Shown: positions 56,078 through 64,000 of the stretch, in pieces
How the letters are laid out: each line of letters opens with the position of its first letter
How positions within the stretch are numbered: position 1 is the stretch's first letter
Assembly: GCA_021613335.1 (NCBI GenBank)
Contig: JAJTWR010000061.1
Coordinates: 62,001 to 126,000, forward strand
Length of the DNA stretch: 64,000 bases
DNA from: Whitmania pigra
Lineage: Eukaryota > Annelida > Clitellata > Hirudinida > Haemopidae
Reading direction: 5' to 3'
Program-made: the position numbers and the translations under genes
Notes under the pieces: model-generated
What the model was told of the DNA's origin: nothing
What the model saw: the letters and a program-made list of their open reading frames with translations, nothing else
Database searches by the model: none

Positions 56078-57055
56078 TCATGTCATCCGTGACGCTTTGC
56101 GTCGCCTGGCTACGGCATCGGCGAGCAAACAGAGAATTTCGAACATCACGGTCGCTCCAACCAGGGCCGTCATATTGCCCTGATCGAAGGGCGGCGCAAC
56201 TTCCACCACATCGCCGCCGATCAGATCCAGCCCCTGCAAACCGCGCAACATGCGCATGGCATCGTAAGTAGTATAGCCGCCAATCTCCGGCGTGCCAGTC
56301 CCAGGCGCGTAGACCGGATCGAGTCCATCGACATCGAAGCTGATATAAGTCGGGCCGCCGCCAACCACCCGGCGCGCCTCGGCAATCACCGCATCGACGC
56401 CAAGCGCGAAATATTCCTCGATGGTGACGATACGAAACCCCTGTTCGCGCGCCCAGGCCATATCGTCGATATCGTACAAACTGCCGCGAATCCCGATCTG
56501 AACGACCCGTTCGGGATCCAGCAACCCCTCTTCCACCGCGCGGCGGAACGGCGTGCCATGGGTATAACGCTGACCGCCAAAATAACTGTCGGTGGTATCG
56601 GAGTGGGCGTCAAAATGCACCATGCCCAAACGCCGCCCACAAGCCAGCGCGCGCATGATCGGCAAGGTCATGAGATGGTCGCCGCCCGCGGCCAGCGGTA
56701 TCGCTCCGGCTTGCTGAATCGCGGTGAAAAAAGCAACGATCGCCGCCATCGACGCCTGCAAATCGATCGGATTGACCGGCACATCGCCGACATCGGCAAC
56801 GGCGCATAGTTCATAGGGCGCGGTCAGCGTGAAAGGATGGACGCGCCGCATCAAGCTGGAGGCATTGCGGATCTCGCGCGGACCGTGGCGAGCGCCTGCC
56901 CGATTGGTCGTACCGCCATCCCAGGGCACGCCGACCAAGGCGATGTCCAACCGTGTCAAATCCTCGATCACCGGCAGGCGCATGAAGGTGGCCGGGCCGG
57001 CAAAGCGCGGCAGACTCATCCCGGATAACGGTTGAAAACGCTCAATCTTGCCCAT
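56078..57055 (-). CDS. speB: Agmatinase-family ureohydrolase
   Basis: The 325-residue protein has the binuclear manganese ligands of the arginase fold: His in AAGGDHLMT, DAHSD, and SFDVDGLDPVYAPGTGTPE. SpeB hydrolyses agmatine to putrescine and urea. Guanidinobutyrase and related enzymes cannot be excluded from sequence. It may be functionally linked to the polyamine-type importer at 16689-19765. Confidence 0.88.
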   Translation of the reverse strand: MGKIERFQPLSGMSLPRFAGPATFMRLPVIEDLTRLDIALVGVPWDGGTTNRAGARHGPREIRNASSLMRRVHPFTLTAPYELCAVADVGDVPVNPIDLQASMAAIVAFFTAIQQAGAIPLAAGGDHLMTLPIMRALACGRRLGMVHFDAHSDTTDSYFGGQRYTHGTPFRRAVEEGLLDPERVVQIGIRGSLYDIDDMAWAREQGFRIVTIEEYFALGVDAVIAEARRVVGGGPTYISFDVDGLDPVYAPGTGTPEIGGYTTYDAMRMLRGLQGLDLIGGDVVEVAPPFDQGNMTALVGATVMFEILCLLADAVARRRKASRMT

Positions 57056-57058
57056 GGC

Positions 57059-58465
57059 TCATCCTCTCGTCAGTGCGTCATCCAGCCGGCCAAGGCTTTC
57101 CTCTCGTCCCAAGACCGTCATGACATCGGCCATGGCAGGTGAATTGGTCCGCCCGGTCAAAGCCGCGCGCAAAGGCTGGCTCACGGCGGGAAATTTTATC
57201 CCCGCCTGCGCCACCAGCCCTTCGATCGCCCGCTCCACAGCCGGCCGGTCCCAATTGTCAACATGTTCCAGCCTGGCGCGCAATTGCGCCAGCAGCAGGC
57301 GCGCTGGCTCGGTCAGCAAGGCGGCGGCCGCCGCTTCTTGCGGAATCGGTCGCGGGTGAAAGAAAAAAGCCGCGGTCTCGGCCAAATGCGGCAGGGTTTT
57401 AGCGCGCTCCTTCAACCCTGGCATAGCCATCGCCAAGCGCGCGGTTTCGCTTGGCGTCAAATTTCGCCCGATGAGCGGCGCCAGGAACGGCGCGGTCAAA
57501 GCAGCCAAACGCATATCGTCCGCCCGCTTGATGGCGGTGAAATTGGCATGAATGGCGGCTTCCCGGTCGAAACGCGCCGGAGCGCGGCTGATCTGCGCCA
57601 AGTCGAAGCGTTCTGCCGCCCGGTCGAGACTCAAAAAACCATCGATGCCGGATGCCCAGCCCAGGCGCAACAGATAATCGTTGACCGCTTCCGGCAAGAA
57701 ACCCTGATCCCGATACCAATCGACGCCAACCGCCCCGTGGCGTTTGGACAATTTGCCGCCGTCAGCGCCATGAATCAACGGAATATGCCCATGATACGGT
57801 CGCGGCCACCCCATGGCATCGTAGATTTGCACCTGGCGGGCGGTGTTGGTCAGATGGTCATTGCCGCGAATCACATGGGTAACGCCCAGATCACGGTCGT
57901 CAACCACGGTTGACAGCATATAGGTTGGGCTGCCATCGGCACGCAGCAGAATAAAATCATCCAAATCAGCATTATTGAACGTTACATCGCCGACCACCCG
58001 ATCGTGAATAACCGTCTGACCGCTCTGGGGCGCTTTCAAGCGAATAACCGGCGGCTGGTCCGCCGGAACTGCCGCTAGACGGCGATCGCGCCAAAGCCCG
58101 TTATATCGCGGCGGCTTGCCGGCTTTGGCCGCCTGTCGACGCATCTGCTCCAACTCCGCCTGGCTGGCCCAACAGCGATACGCCTTGCCCTCGTCCAGCA
58201 ATTGCCGGGCAATTTCCCCATGGCGGGCCAGGCGCCGATGCTGATAGACAACCTCGCCATCCCAAGCGATGGCTAACCAACGCAGCCCGTCCAAAATGGC
58301 GTCAACCGCCGCCTGGGTCGAACGTTCACGGTCGGTATCGTCGATGCGCAGCAAAAAACGGCCGCCATGCTTGCGGGCAAACAACAGATTGAAAAGAGCG
58401 GTGCGCACCCCGCCGATATGCAGTAAACCGGTCGGCGATGGCGCAAAACGGGTAACGACAGACAT
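57059..58465 (-). CDS. gltX: Glutamyl-tRNA synthetase
   Basis: The class I synthetase has the HIGH-type motif in APSPTGLLHIGGVRTALFN and the KMSKS-type loop GGKLSKRHGAVGV. Length is 468 residues from ATG 58465; the open frame extends seven codons further. Alphaproteobacteria often have two GltX proteins, one of which charges both tRNA-Glu and tRNA-Gln; which copy this is cannot be decided here. It is 3 nt from the agmatinase gene start. Confidence 0.95.
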   Translation of the reverse strand: MSVVTRFAPSPTGLLHIGGVRTALFNLLFARKHGGRFLLRIDDTDRERSTQAAVDAILDGLRWLAIAWDGEVVYQHRRLARHGEIARQLLDEGKAYRCWASQAELEQMRRQAAKAGKPPRYNGLWRDRRLAAVPADQPPVIRLKAPQSGQTVIHDRVVGDVTFNNADLDDFILLRADGSPTYMLSTVVDDRDLGVTHVIRGNDHLTNTARQVQIYDAMGWPRPYHGHIPLIHGADGGKLSKRHGAVGVDWYRDQGFLPEAVNDYLLRLGWASGIDGFLSLDRAAERFDLAQISRAPARFDREAAIHANFTAIKRADDMRLAALTAPFLAPLIGRNLTPSETARLAMAMPGLKERAKTLPHLAETAAFFFHPRPIPQEAAAAALLTEPARLLLAQLRARLEHVDNWDRPAVERAIEGLVAQAGIKFPAVSQPLRAALTGRTNSPAMADVMTVLGREESLGRLDDALTRG

Positions 58466-58537
58466 GGCGGCTTCAGCCCCCGGCAAAAATTGACAACTCC
58501 GCCCGATCGGAGCCGCCCTGGCACAGATGCAAGCTTC

Positions 58538-59374
58538 TTATGCGAACAGGCGTCCCTTGCGCAAGCGTCGAGCGCTCCAAATCAGCGTCTGATGGATGAT
58601 TTTACCGCTTACCGCCACCGCGGCAATCACGCCTAGGCGCACGTTCGTCACCTGCGCCACCGCCCGCCCCGTCTGCCAGACCAGTTGCCCCAAGCTCACG
58701 ATCGACAGCCAGCCGCCGCCGCCGCCGCGCCCCTTGGCAAAAAACCAGCGCGGACGAAAACGATAGGTGAACGACACCCCCGGAACATGGCGAAAATGCC
58801 CGACAGCCGCCCCCGCCATCATCACCGGCAGATCAGGCCACCAGGAAATATCCGCCATCGGAATGCGCCGCAGTACATTGCCGCGCCATAATCCATAAAA
58901 GTGGTAGCATTGACCGCGCGCGGTCAAGCGCAAGCGTCGCGCCGGCGTCAGGGTGCCGGTCTGAAAGCGGTTGGGCGGCCGATGCTGGCCGCTTTCGGCA
59001 ATTTCCAGAACATCGCCAAACGTCAACACCACGCTGTCATCCTCAATCAGCGGCGGCAACAGTTTTTCGATGAAATCCAACGCTCTGATATCGTCATGAG
59101 CGGCAAACATGACGTAATGGCCGCGGGTGGCGGCCAAAGCGGCTTGGAAATTCGCCATCATCGAGATCGGCAGCGGTTGGCTTATCACCTGCAAACGCGG
59201 CTCCATCCTTTGCCAGCGGGCCAGAGTGGCGGCGGTCTCATCGTTCGAGGCATTGTCAGAGACGACGATTTCCAGATCGGGAAAAGTTTGGGCCGACAAG
59301 GAGGCTAGCGCCGCATCCAACTCATCGCCGCCGTTGCGCACCGGCAAAGCAATGCTAACCAGCGGCCCGCTCAT
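58538..59374 (-). CDS. Glycosyltransferase family 2
   Basis: The GT-A protein begins VSIALPVRNGGDELDAALASLSAQTFPDLEIVVSDNASNDET and has the metal-binding FAAHDDI in place of a standard DXD. About 278 residues, with a Gly-rich stretch and hydrophobic C-terminus that may attach to the membrane. The start ATG 59374 overlaps the GT4 stop as ATGA, so it is the last gene of the asnB-GT4-GT2 operon. Confidence 0.85.
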   Translation of the reverse strand: MSGPLVSIALPVRNGGDELDAALASLSAQTFPDLEIVVSDNASNDETAATLARWQRMEPRLQVISQPLPISMMANFQAALAATRGHYVMFAAHDDIRALDFIEKLLPPLIEDDSVVLTFGDVLEIAESGQHRPPNRFQTGTLTPARRLRLTARGQCYHFYGLWRGNVLRRIPMADISWWPDLPVMMAGAAVGHFRHVPGVSFTYRFRPRWFFAKGRGGGGGWLSIVSLGQLVWQTGRAVAQVTNVRLGVIAAVAVSGKIIHQTLIWSARRLRKGRLFA

Positions 59375-60462
59375 GCCAAAAGCTCGCTCCACGCCCGCTC
59401 GAACGCGGCAACGGTTCGATCCAGCCGGTAATGCGTCAACACATGGCCGCGCAATCGTTCAGGCGTCGGCGGGGCGTTCAACAACCCCATCAGGGCCGCC
59501 GCCAGAGCCGCCGGATCGCCAGGCGGCGCCACCGGCCCCAACCCGGCTAGAATGCGCGCGGCATCGCCGGTATCGGTTGCCGCACAAGGGATGCCGCAGG
59601 CCATCGCTTCGATCAGCACGTTGGGAAACCCCTCTCCAAAGGCTGAAGCCACCACCAACCCATCCAACGCCGCCATCAGATCGGGCACATCCTGCCGCTC
59701 GCCCAGGCAGTGCACCCGACCGGCTAATCCAGCCGGTATTGGCAAAACCTCCCGCGTCACGCCGCGCCCGGCAAGCGCCCAATGAATCGACGAACTCATC
59801 CGCGCCGCCGCCGCCAGCAACCCGGCATGATCCTTCATTGGATCGAACCGCGCCACCATGCCGAGGAGCGGCGCCTCGTCCCCTATCGCCAGCTCGGCGC
59901 GGATGCGCGCCCGCGCCGCTGGATTGGGTTGGAACCGGTCGGTGTCGACGCCGTTTGGAACGACCAAAACCCGCTTCGGCCGCCAGCCGCACGCCCGATG
60001 GGCTGCCAGTCCAGCGACCGAATTGCTGATCACCAGATCCGGTCGGTCAGACCAGGCGGCCAATCGCCGCACGATCCAGCGGGTCGTGACCGCATAGCGG
60101 GCCAAATCCATATCGGAACAGCGCAATCCCCAGACCAGTTTCGGTCGACCGATCCAGGGGGCGGCCAAAGCAGCGAGCCAGTCGGCATGATAAAGCCAGC
60201 TTTGCACCAAGGCCGGGCGCAAATGGCGCAAGATGCGGAACAGGCGCAATAATTTCACCGGATTGGGCCAGCGCGGGTCCAACTGGATCAGATGCACCGG
60301 CACGCCGGCAGCCTGGATGCGCTTTGCCGGCTCCCCGCCGGCGCCAAGAGCGATGACGCAATGAGCAAAACGCGCCTCTTGCCGCCCCGCCATCAGCCGG
60401 GCCAGCATGGTTTCAGCGCCGCCGGTGACAAGGCTGGTGATCAGATGAACGATCCGCGTCAC
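59371..60462 (-). CDS. Glycosyltransferase family 4
   Basis: A GTG start at 60462 overlaps the asnB stop as GTGA and opens TRIVHLITSLVTGGAETMLARL, the GT4 N-terminal signature. The donor domain shows VLVVPNGVDTDRF and the E-x7-E region SAFGEGFPNVLIEAMACG. About 363 residues. The open frame reaches 60636, but that part lies within asnB and is not family-like. Likely acts in exopolysaccharide or LPS assembly. Confidence 0.87.
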   Translation of the reverse strand: MTRIVHLITSLVTGGAETMLARLMAGRQEARFAHCVIALGAGGEPAKRIQAAGVPVHLIQLDPRWPNPVKLLRLFRILRHLRPALVQSWLYHADWLAALAAPWIGRPKLVWGLRCSDMDLARYAVTTRWIVRRLAAWSDRPDLVISNSVAGLAAHRACGWRPKRVLVVPNGVDTDRFQPNPAARARIRAELAIGDEAPLLGMVARFDPMKDHAGLLAAAARMSSSIHWALAGRGVTREVLPIPAGLAGRVHCLGERQDVPDLMAALDGLVVASAFGEGFPNVLIEAMACGIPCAATDTGDAARILAGLGPVAPPGDPAALAAALMGLLNAPPTPERLRGHVLTHYRLDRTVAAFERAWSELLA

Positions 60463-62368
60463 AGCCAGCGCCGCCGCCAGGCGCGAAACATCAACACCCC
60501 CCACAGCCGGTATTGCCAGTTGCGCCGTCCGGATAAATGCTCGCGCCATAAACGGTCGAGACTCCGCTGATCCAACAGATCGTCGCGATCGTTCAAGAGA
60601 TCCGCCGCCCAGTCGCGCAAAGGAGCGCGCAGCCAACTGTCGATGGGCACGCCAAAGCCCATTTTAGGACGCTCGAACAAGGCCGGAGGCACGGATCGGG
60701 CCAGCACGCGGCGCAGCAGCCATTTGCCGGTCCCATCGCGCACCTTCAACGCCGGAGCGAGCGACCAGCCGAATTCGACCAGCCGGTGATCGAGCAGCGG
60801 CACGCGCGCTTCCAGCGATGCCGCCATGCTGGCGCGATCGAGCTTGGTTAGAATATCGCCGGGCAAATAGGTCAGGCTGTCGATCAGCTGCATGCGGCGC
60901 GTGGCATCGAGAAGATCGGGGAGAAGATCGGGGTGGCGTTGGCTGAACAAGCCGGGCGCTTCATCTTCCGCCAGCGGTAAAGGATCGGCTCCCCAGGGGC
61001 TGAGCAACCGGCGATAGAGCGCGTCGATATCCTGCGCATCCATCACGCCGGCAAGCTTATGCAACCGATCGCCAAACAGCCGGGGGCGGCGGCTTTCCGG
61101 CACGCTGCGAGCCAACCAATCCCACAAAGCCGGCGGCAGACAGCGAATGGCCCGCCCGCCCAGCCGGCGCAGGCCTGCCGGCGTTTTCTCCAGCCAGCGC
61201 CACAGGCGGGCGGTTTCGGTATAGCGGCTATAGCCGGCGAAAACCTCATCGCCGCCATCGCCCGACAGCGCCACCGTGACGTGCGAGCGCGCCAGACGGC
61301 TGACCAAATAGGTTGGAATCTGCGAGGCATCGGCAAAGGGTTCGTCATAATGATCGGGCAAGTCGGGGATGACCGCCATCGCCTGAGCGGGGGTTACGAT
61401 CAGCGGATGATGATCGGTTCCCAAATGACGGGCAATGGCGGCGGCGGCGGCCGACTCATCGTAAGCCGCCTCATCGAAGCCGATGGTGAAGGTCTTGACC
61501 GGCGTGGAGCTTGCCGCTTGCATCGCCGCGGCCACGACGCTGGAATCGATGCCGCCGGACAAAAACGCCCCAAGCGGCACGCAAGCCGTCATGCATCGCC
61601 GTACGGCATCGTCGATCAGCGCGGCCAGACTTTCCTCCGCCGCCGCCGGATCGGCCAATGCCGGCGCCCGCCGGGCAATATCGGCCAAAGACCAATAGCT
61701 TTCCACCCGCGCCGCGCCGTGCCGGTCGAAGCGGATCGTCGTGCCGGGCAACAGATGCTCCACCCCCTGCCAAATGGTCACAGGGGGGGGAAGATATTAT
61801 AGCGCAGCAACGCTGCCACCGCGCCGGATCGCAGGCAAGCGCGCCAGGCGGGGTGCGCTCTTAGCGCCTTTACCTGCGATCCGAACAGGATCGCGCCGTC
61901 GAACCTTGCCCAATAGAGCGGTTTGATTCCCAGCCGGTCGCGCGCCAGCGTCAAGCTGCGTTCGCTTCGATCCCACAAAGCGAAGGCGAACATACCGATC
62001 AAGCGCCGCACCGTTGCCCGGACGCCCCACCTAGCGCACGCCTCCAGGACGACCTCGCTGTCGCCATGGCTGCGAAACCGCACGCCAGCCGCGATCAGCT
62101 CGGCGCGTAATTCGGCAAAGTTGAAGACTTCGCCATTATAGCTCAGCACATAGCGCTCGCACGCCGATCTCATCGGCTGAGCGCCGGCTGGCGACAGATC
62201 GAGGATTGCCAGACGCCGATGACCAACGGCATAGCCGCCAAGCGGATCGGCCCAGACGCCGCTGCCATCGGGGCCGCGACGATGCAGAACCTCGACCATC
62301 GCGCGCGCGATGGCGCAAGCCGCGTCTGCGCCGGATGAAACATCAAGAAACCCGGCGATACCGCACAT
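60459..62368 (-). CDS. asnB: Glutamine-hydrolysing asparagine synthase-like amidotransferase, frameshifted at a poly-C tract
   Basis: The glutaminase domain starts MCGIAGFLD with the catalytic Cys2 and includes HRRGPDGSG and the NGEVFNF loop. The synthetase domain has the PP-loop LSGGIDSSV and the ALSGDGGDEVFAGY motif. The frame is lost at a run of eight C (minus strand; 61783-61790), where nine would restore it. Restored length is about 637 residues. In glycan clusters such proteins amidate sugars or peptides and need not make free asparagine. Two glycosyltransferases follow with overlapping starts. Confidence 0.85.
61783..61790 (-). repeat. C8 homopolymer at the asnB frame break
   Basis: Eight consecutive G on the plus strand (C on the coding strand) lie between the glutaminase and synthetase domains. 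The current length puts the downstream part out of frame; a change of one base in the right direction would restore it. Confidence 0.9.
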
Positions 62369-62385
62369 TCCCAGCATCCATCCCG

Positions 62386-63039
62386 TCAAGATTCTCGCAT
62401 GAACAGACGATCGAGGGATGTCCACGCGGCATGCAGGGCAAAGCCGATGAACATCAACCCCGAAGCGCGCGTCACCCACAGCTGATGGCGGCGATAAAAA
62501 CGCCGCACCCGTCCGGCGCCAATGACGGTCACGAGCAACGCCGCCGAAACCGCCGAGCCGGCGCAGGCGGCCAGCACCAGCCAGGGCAGCGCCTGCCAGC
62601 CAAGAACGTCCGCCTGTCCGCCGAGCAGGGCGGTAAAGGTGGCAACCGCCACCGGATAGCCCTTGGGGTTGGTCACGCCAAACAACATCCCTCGCAGCCA
62701 GGGCCGCTTGACCGTTACCGCCGCGTGGTCACCGATCCGACGCTTGACCCGCAAGGCCGAGCAACCCAGCCAAAACAGATAGCCCCCGCACACCAACCCC
62801 AGCAAATCGAACGTCAGCGCGCCCAGCGTTCTAGCCCCGACGATGGCCGCTAGCGCCAAACCGCACCACAAGGCATCGCCCGCCAGATGCCCCGACAAAA
62901 ACGCCGCCCCGGCCCATCGCCCTTGCCCGGCGGCGATCCCGAACAACGCCAATACCGCCGGGCCGGGGGCGATGGCATATGCGAACCCCGCCGCCATCGC
63001 AGCCCACAGCGCGGTAAGATCGATCACTCCTGTATCCAC
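62386..63039 (-). CDS. LysE-family exporter
   Basis: The protein of up to 217 residues has six hydrophobic segments and the LysE pattern GFAYAIAPGPAVLALFGIAAGQG near the start and GVTNPKGYPVAVATF in the middle. GTG 63027, which overlaps the rhodanese stop as GTGA, is a plausible alternative start to 63039. Substrate unknown. It is co-directional with the rhodanese and metZ genes. Confidence 0.83.
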   Translation of the reverse strand: MDTGVIDLTALWAAMAAGFAYAIAPGPAVLALFGIAAGQGRWAGAAFLSGHLAGDALWCGLALAAIVGARTLGALTFDLLGLVCGGYLFWLGCSALRVKRRIGDHAAVTVKRPWLRGMLFGVTNPKGYPVAVATFTALLGGQADVLGWQALPWLVLAACAGSAVSAALLVTVIGAGRVRRFYRRHQLWVTRASGLMFIGFALHAAWTSLDRLFMRES

Positions 63040-63443
63040 GGCAAACCGGCATGCTTCCAGCCGGCAACCGTCGCGCGATGGCGCTGTCCATCCAGCGGGC
63101 CTTCAAAACCAGAAGTAACATTATAGCAGAAGCGATACCCAAGACCGGTCGCCGCGCGAGCGGCGGCGGCGCTGCGTCCGCCCGAACGGCACAGGAAAAA
63201 AATCTTATCTGTAATCTGCGCGCCGCTTTTTTGCAATTCCTCGCCGAACTGGCTATTGACCGCCGCGCCCGGCCAGGTTTGCCAGCTGATCCGGATGAGT
63301 TCGCGTCCCAAGCCGCTTAGATCCGGCACGCCGACGAGCAGCCACTCCGGTTGCGTGCGCACATCGACCAGCCGGGCCGACCGGTCTTCTTGCAGCATCC
63401 GCCACGCATCCAGCGGATCGACATCTCCAGCATATCCCGTCAT
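63024..63443 (-). CDS. Rhodanese-domain sulfurtransferase
   Basis: This single rhodanese domain of 139 residues has the active-site cysteine in FFLCRSGGRSAAAA and the ARLVDVRTQPEW segment. It transfers sulfane sulfur or acts as a phosphatase-like accessory. The start overlaps the metZ stop as ATGA, linking it to methionine/sulfur metabolism. Confidence 0.88.
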   Translation of the reverse strand: MTGYAGDVDPLDAWRMLQEDRSARLVDVRTQPEWLLVGVPDLSGLGRELIRISWQTWPGAAVNSQFGEELQKSGAQITDKIFFLCRSGGRSAAAARAATGLGYRFCYNVTSGFEGPLDGQRHRATVAGWKHAGLPWIQE

Positions 63444-64000
63444 CGCCCTGCTCCTTGAGCCGCCGCCATGGCCCGATCCAGATCGGCGATCAGGTCTGCG
63501 GCATTTTCCAGCCCGACCGACAAACGCACCAGCCCGTCGCCAATGCCCATCGCCTGGCGGTCCTCCTGGGGCATAGCCCGGTGAGTGGTGGTCATTGGAT
63601 GGGTGATCAGCGATTTCGTATCGCCGAGATTGTTGGAAATATCGACGATGCGCAAGGCATTCATCAAGGCAAAGGCGGCTTTTTGTCCTTTTTTCATTAC
63701 AAAAGCGATCAGGCTGCCGCCAGCGCTCATCTGGCGGCAGGCAAGCTCATAATGCGGATGGCTGGCAAGGTGCGGATAATACACCCGCGCAACAGCCGGA
63801 TGGTTTTCCAGATGGCGCGCGATCGTCAGGGCCGAGGCGCAGGAGCGTTCGAGCCGCAAGGACAAGGTTTCCAGCCCCTTGAGCAGCAACCAGGCATTGA
63901 AAGGCGACAAGGCCGGTCCGGTATGGCGCAAAAAAGGCTGGAGTTGCTGTTCGCACCATTCGGCATCCGCCAGCACGGCGCCCCCCAGACAGCGTCCCTG
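63440..64000 (-). CDS. metZ: O-succinylhomoserine sulfhydrylase, C-terminal part (5' end outside window)
   Basis: The frame is open to the window edge and begins QGRCLGGAVLADAEW, which follows the PLP-lysine region in Cys/Met-metabolism PLP enzymes. It continues with TLSLRLERSCASAL and the end motif RLSVGLENAADLIADLD. MetZ makes homocysteine directly from O-succinylhomoserine and sulfide. MetC/MetB-type paralogues are possible, but the wording and rhodanese context favour MetZ. The PLP lysine itself is outside the window. Confidence 0.9.
   Translation of the reverse strand, partial: QGRCLGGAVLADAEWCEQQLQPFLRHTGPALSPFNAWLLLKGLETLSLRLERSCASALTIARHLENHPAVARVYYPHLASHPHYELACRQMSAGGSLIAFVMKKGQKAAFALMNALRIVDISNNLGDTKSLITHPMTTTHRAMPQEDRQAMGIGDGLVRLSVGLENAADLIADLDRAMAAAQGAGR

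Noticed and set aside
62206..62853. Plus-strand open frame of about 215 codons opposite asnB and the LysE gene
   Set aside because: It is antisense to two conserved genes and low in complexity; a shadow frame.
1..64000. tRNA, rRNA, riboswitch or prophage genes
   Set aside because: I scanned for T-loop sequences, integrase and phage structural proteins and found none I could support; the only mobile-element trace is the IS630 remnant.

Overview
The window is GC-rich, gene-dense DNA from a Gram-negative, flagellated bacterium. It is most probably an alphaproteobacterium of the Rhodospirillales type. The supporting gene sets are an lgt-midA-pgeF block, glnE followed by bcp, a cysE-iscR-iscS-iscA-fdx cluster, heptose/LPS-core genes and a long PutA C-terminus. 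This assignment is inferred from gene content and protein style; no rRNA or tRNA gene is visible.

Layout. 1-1392: the 3' end of putA. 1479-3496: an EF-G-like GTPase gene, frameshifted. 3781-8207: a cytochrome b561-type protein, then a minus-strand block lgt-midA-pgeF, a 27-codon membrane peptide and a lipoprotein. 8222-16122: an LPS heptose/core region (hldD, GT2, methyltransferase, GT4, gmhA, hldE) with a LysE exporter and rpiA. 16127-16549: an IS630-type transposase remnant. 16689-19765: a polyamine-type ABC importer without an ATPase gene. 19787-22137: a LysE exporter with a divergent broken LysR gene, and a PadR-like gene. 22155-26476: cysE-iscR-iscS-iscA-fdx-mnmA, with a candidate IscR operator upstream. 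26690-30760: alpha/beta hydrolase, methyltransferase, MaoC-type hydratase and anmK. 30789-38381: an AsmA/YhdP-like gene, glnE, bcp and an Hpt/pseudo-receiver gene. 38421-45652: acnB, a formyltransferase-like gene, a decayed amidase with a pyrC remnant, two small EamA/SMR-type transporters and a DegT aminotransferase. 45866-53622: flgN-flgK-flgL (FlgL is 1200 residues), a 2OG-oxygenase-like gene and a TylF-type methyltransferase. 53632-58465: purB, asd, an agmatinase-family gene and gltX. 58538-62368: GT2-GT4-asnB glycan genes. 62386-64000: a LysE exporter, a rhodanese and the 3' end of metZ.

Two features stand out. First, the hook-filament junction proteins are unusual. FlgL is several times the usual size because of repeated inserts that resemble the FlaE/D2 domain of the hook protein FlgE, and the same module occurs in FlgK. 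Two sugar- or small-molecule-tailoring genes follow flgL directly. Second, at least 13 genes carry single-base-type frameshifts, including asd, iscS, glnE and asnB, which should be needed for growth. There are also perfect short tandem repeats inside genes, with 15-, 15- and 27-bp periods in coding genes and a 17-bp period in the transposase remnant. Sequencing or assembly error is the simplest explanation for most of the frameshifts. Real decay is likely for the IS630, LysR, amidase and pyrC remnants.
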